Origin: an uncultured Collinsella sp.
GTDB lineage: Bacteria > Actinomycetota > Coriobacteriia > Coriobacteriales > Coriobacteriaceae
DNA: 6,279 nt
NCBI GenBank assembly: GCA_900758885.1
Contig: CAAETD010000166.1
Coordinates: forward strand, 1 to 6,279
Direction: 5' to 3'
How positions within the stretch are numbered: the stretch's first letter is position 1; the number at the start of each line of letters is the position of its first letter. A model generated the notes under the pieces. That model saw only the letters and a program-made list of their open reading frames with translations, did not search any database and was not told the DNA's origin. Below are positions 5,975-6,279 of this stretch, piece by piece. Both the position numbers and the translations under genes were made by a program.

Positions 5975-6047
5975 GGGCATCTCGCTGCGAGCCTGCGTTT
6001 GTCCGCGCCTTTCGTGACGACTGATGCCCTCGCGAGAGCGTCGCAAA

Positions 6048-6093
6048 ACTTTTTAAAAAAGTTCTTGCATTTGGGTGGATCATCCCGTATATT
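6048..6093 (+). promoter_or_regulatory. UP-element promoter for tRNA-Gly-Val
   Basis: The dyad ACTTTTT-AAAAAAGT (6048-6062) leads to a -35 box TTGCAT (6065-6070). A 17-bp spacer follows, then a -10 box TATATT (6088-6093). tRNA-Gly starts 12 bp after the -10. The T-run/A-run followed by GTNC and TTGC is the third example of the same arrangement in this window. The 5975-6047 stretch before it shows no gene and no clear terminator for the glucosidase. Confidence 0.85.
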
Positions 6094-6105
6094 AAAACCT
6101 CGCAG

Positions 6106-6181
6106 GCGGACATGGCTCAGTTGGTAGAGCACAACCTTGCCAAGGTTGGGGTCGCGGGTTCGAGCCCCGTTGTCCGCTCCA
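6106..6181 (+). tRNA. tRNA-Gly (anticodon GCC), copy 3
   Basis: This 76-nt gene is identical to copies 1 and 2, with encoded CCA at 6179-6181. It has its own promoter immediately upstream and is separated from tRNA-Val by only 3 bp. The two are therefore cotranscribed and must be separated by tRNA processing. Confidence 0.97.
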
Positions 6182-6184
6182 TTT

Positions 6185-6259
6185 GGGCGTTTAGCTCAGG
6201 GGGAGAGCGCTTCCCTGACACGGAAGAGGTCAGAAGTTCAAATCTTCTAACGCCCACCA
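6185..6259 (+). tRNA. tRNA-Val (anticodon GAC)
   Basis: This 75-nt tRNA has acceptor GGGCGTT (6185-6191) pairing with AACGCCC (6249-6255), discriminator A6256 and encoded CCA (6257-6259). The anticodon stem CTTCC/GGAAG encloses loop CTGACAC with GAC at 6217-6219. The T arm AGAAG-TTCAAAT-CTTCT is perfect but unusually A/T-rich for this tRNA set. No terminator is visible in the remaining 20 bp, so the operon may continue past the window. Confidence 0.96.
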
Positions 6260-6279
6260 AATGTTCGCAGCTCAGAGGC

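Noticed and set aside
6048..6062. T-run/A-run dyad before tRNA-Gly copy 3 as the glucosidase terminator
   Set aside because: It has no GC stem before the T-run and the same block occurs at two other tRNA promoters, so a promoter role explains it better.

Overview
The window looks like a chromosomal segment of a high-GC, non-spore-forming actinobacterium, most likely Coriobacteriia (Collinsella-like). This assignment is inferred from GC-rich codon usage, CCA-encoding tRNA genes, an actinobacterial-type GH13 alpha-glucosidase and a SpoIIE/STAS/HATPase regulatory pair. It was not confirmed by any search. Every gene I support lies on the + strand.

Layout: 1-332 holds no convincing protein gene. 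It contains a striking 125-bp inverted repeat (64-188), then a strong tRNA promoter with an A/T-tract UP-like element (227-275). tRNA-Leu(GAG) follows (333-422) with its terminator (434-455). Only 26 bp after that terminator starts a 781-aa PAS-GAF-(GAF-like)-PP2C/SpoIIE phosphatase (482-2827). It is followed by a 248-aa protein that fuses a STAS (anti-sigma antagonist) domain to an RsbW/SpoIIAB-type HATPase kinase domain (2909-3655). Together these look like a compact partner-switching signalling module. No sigma factor is visible in the window.

A second UP-element promoter drives a tRNA cluster, Gly(GCC)-Cys(GCA)-Gly(GCC), at 3761-4062. A terminator-like hairpin follows each gene, including the two inside the cluster. 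Next is a GH13 alpha-glucosidase/oligo-1,6-glucosidase (4241-5974). Its leader carries an inverted repeat whose right arm partly overlaps the Shine-Dalgarno sequence and runs to within one base of the start codon. A third promoter of the same architecture (6048-6093) drives a third identical tRNA-Gly(GCC) and tRNA-Val(GAC), which are only 3 bp apart.

The main points for a second look are: the long palindrome; the T6-(G)-A6-GTNC-TTGC block shared by all three tRNA promoters; the STAS-kinase fusion paired with a multi-sensor phosphatase; the hairpins inside the tRNA cluster where downstream genes have no promoter of their own; and the alternative hairpins over the glucosidase ribosome-binding site.
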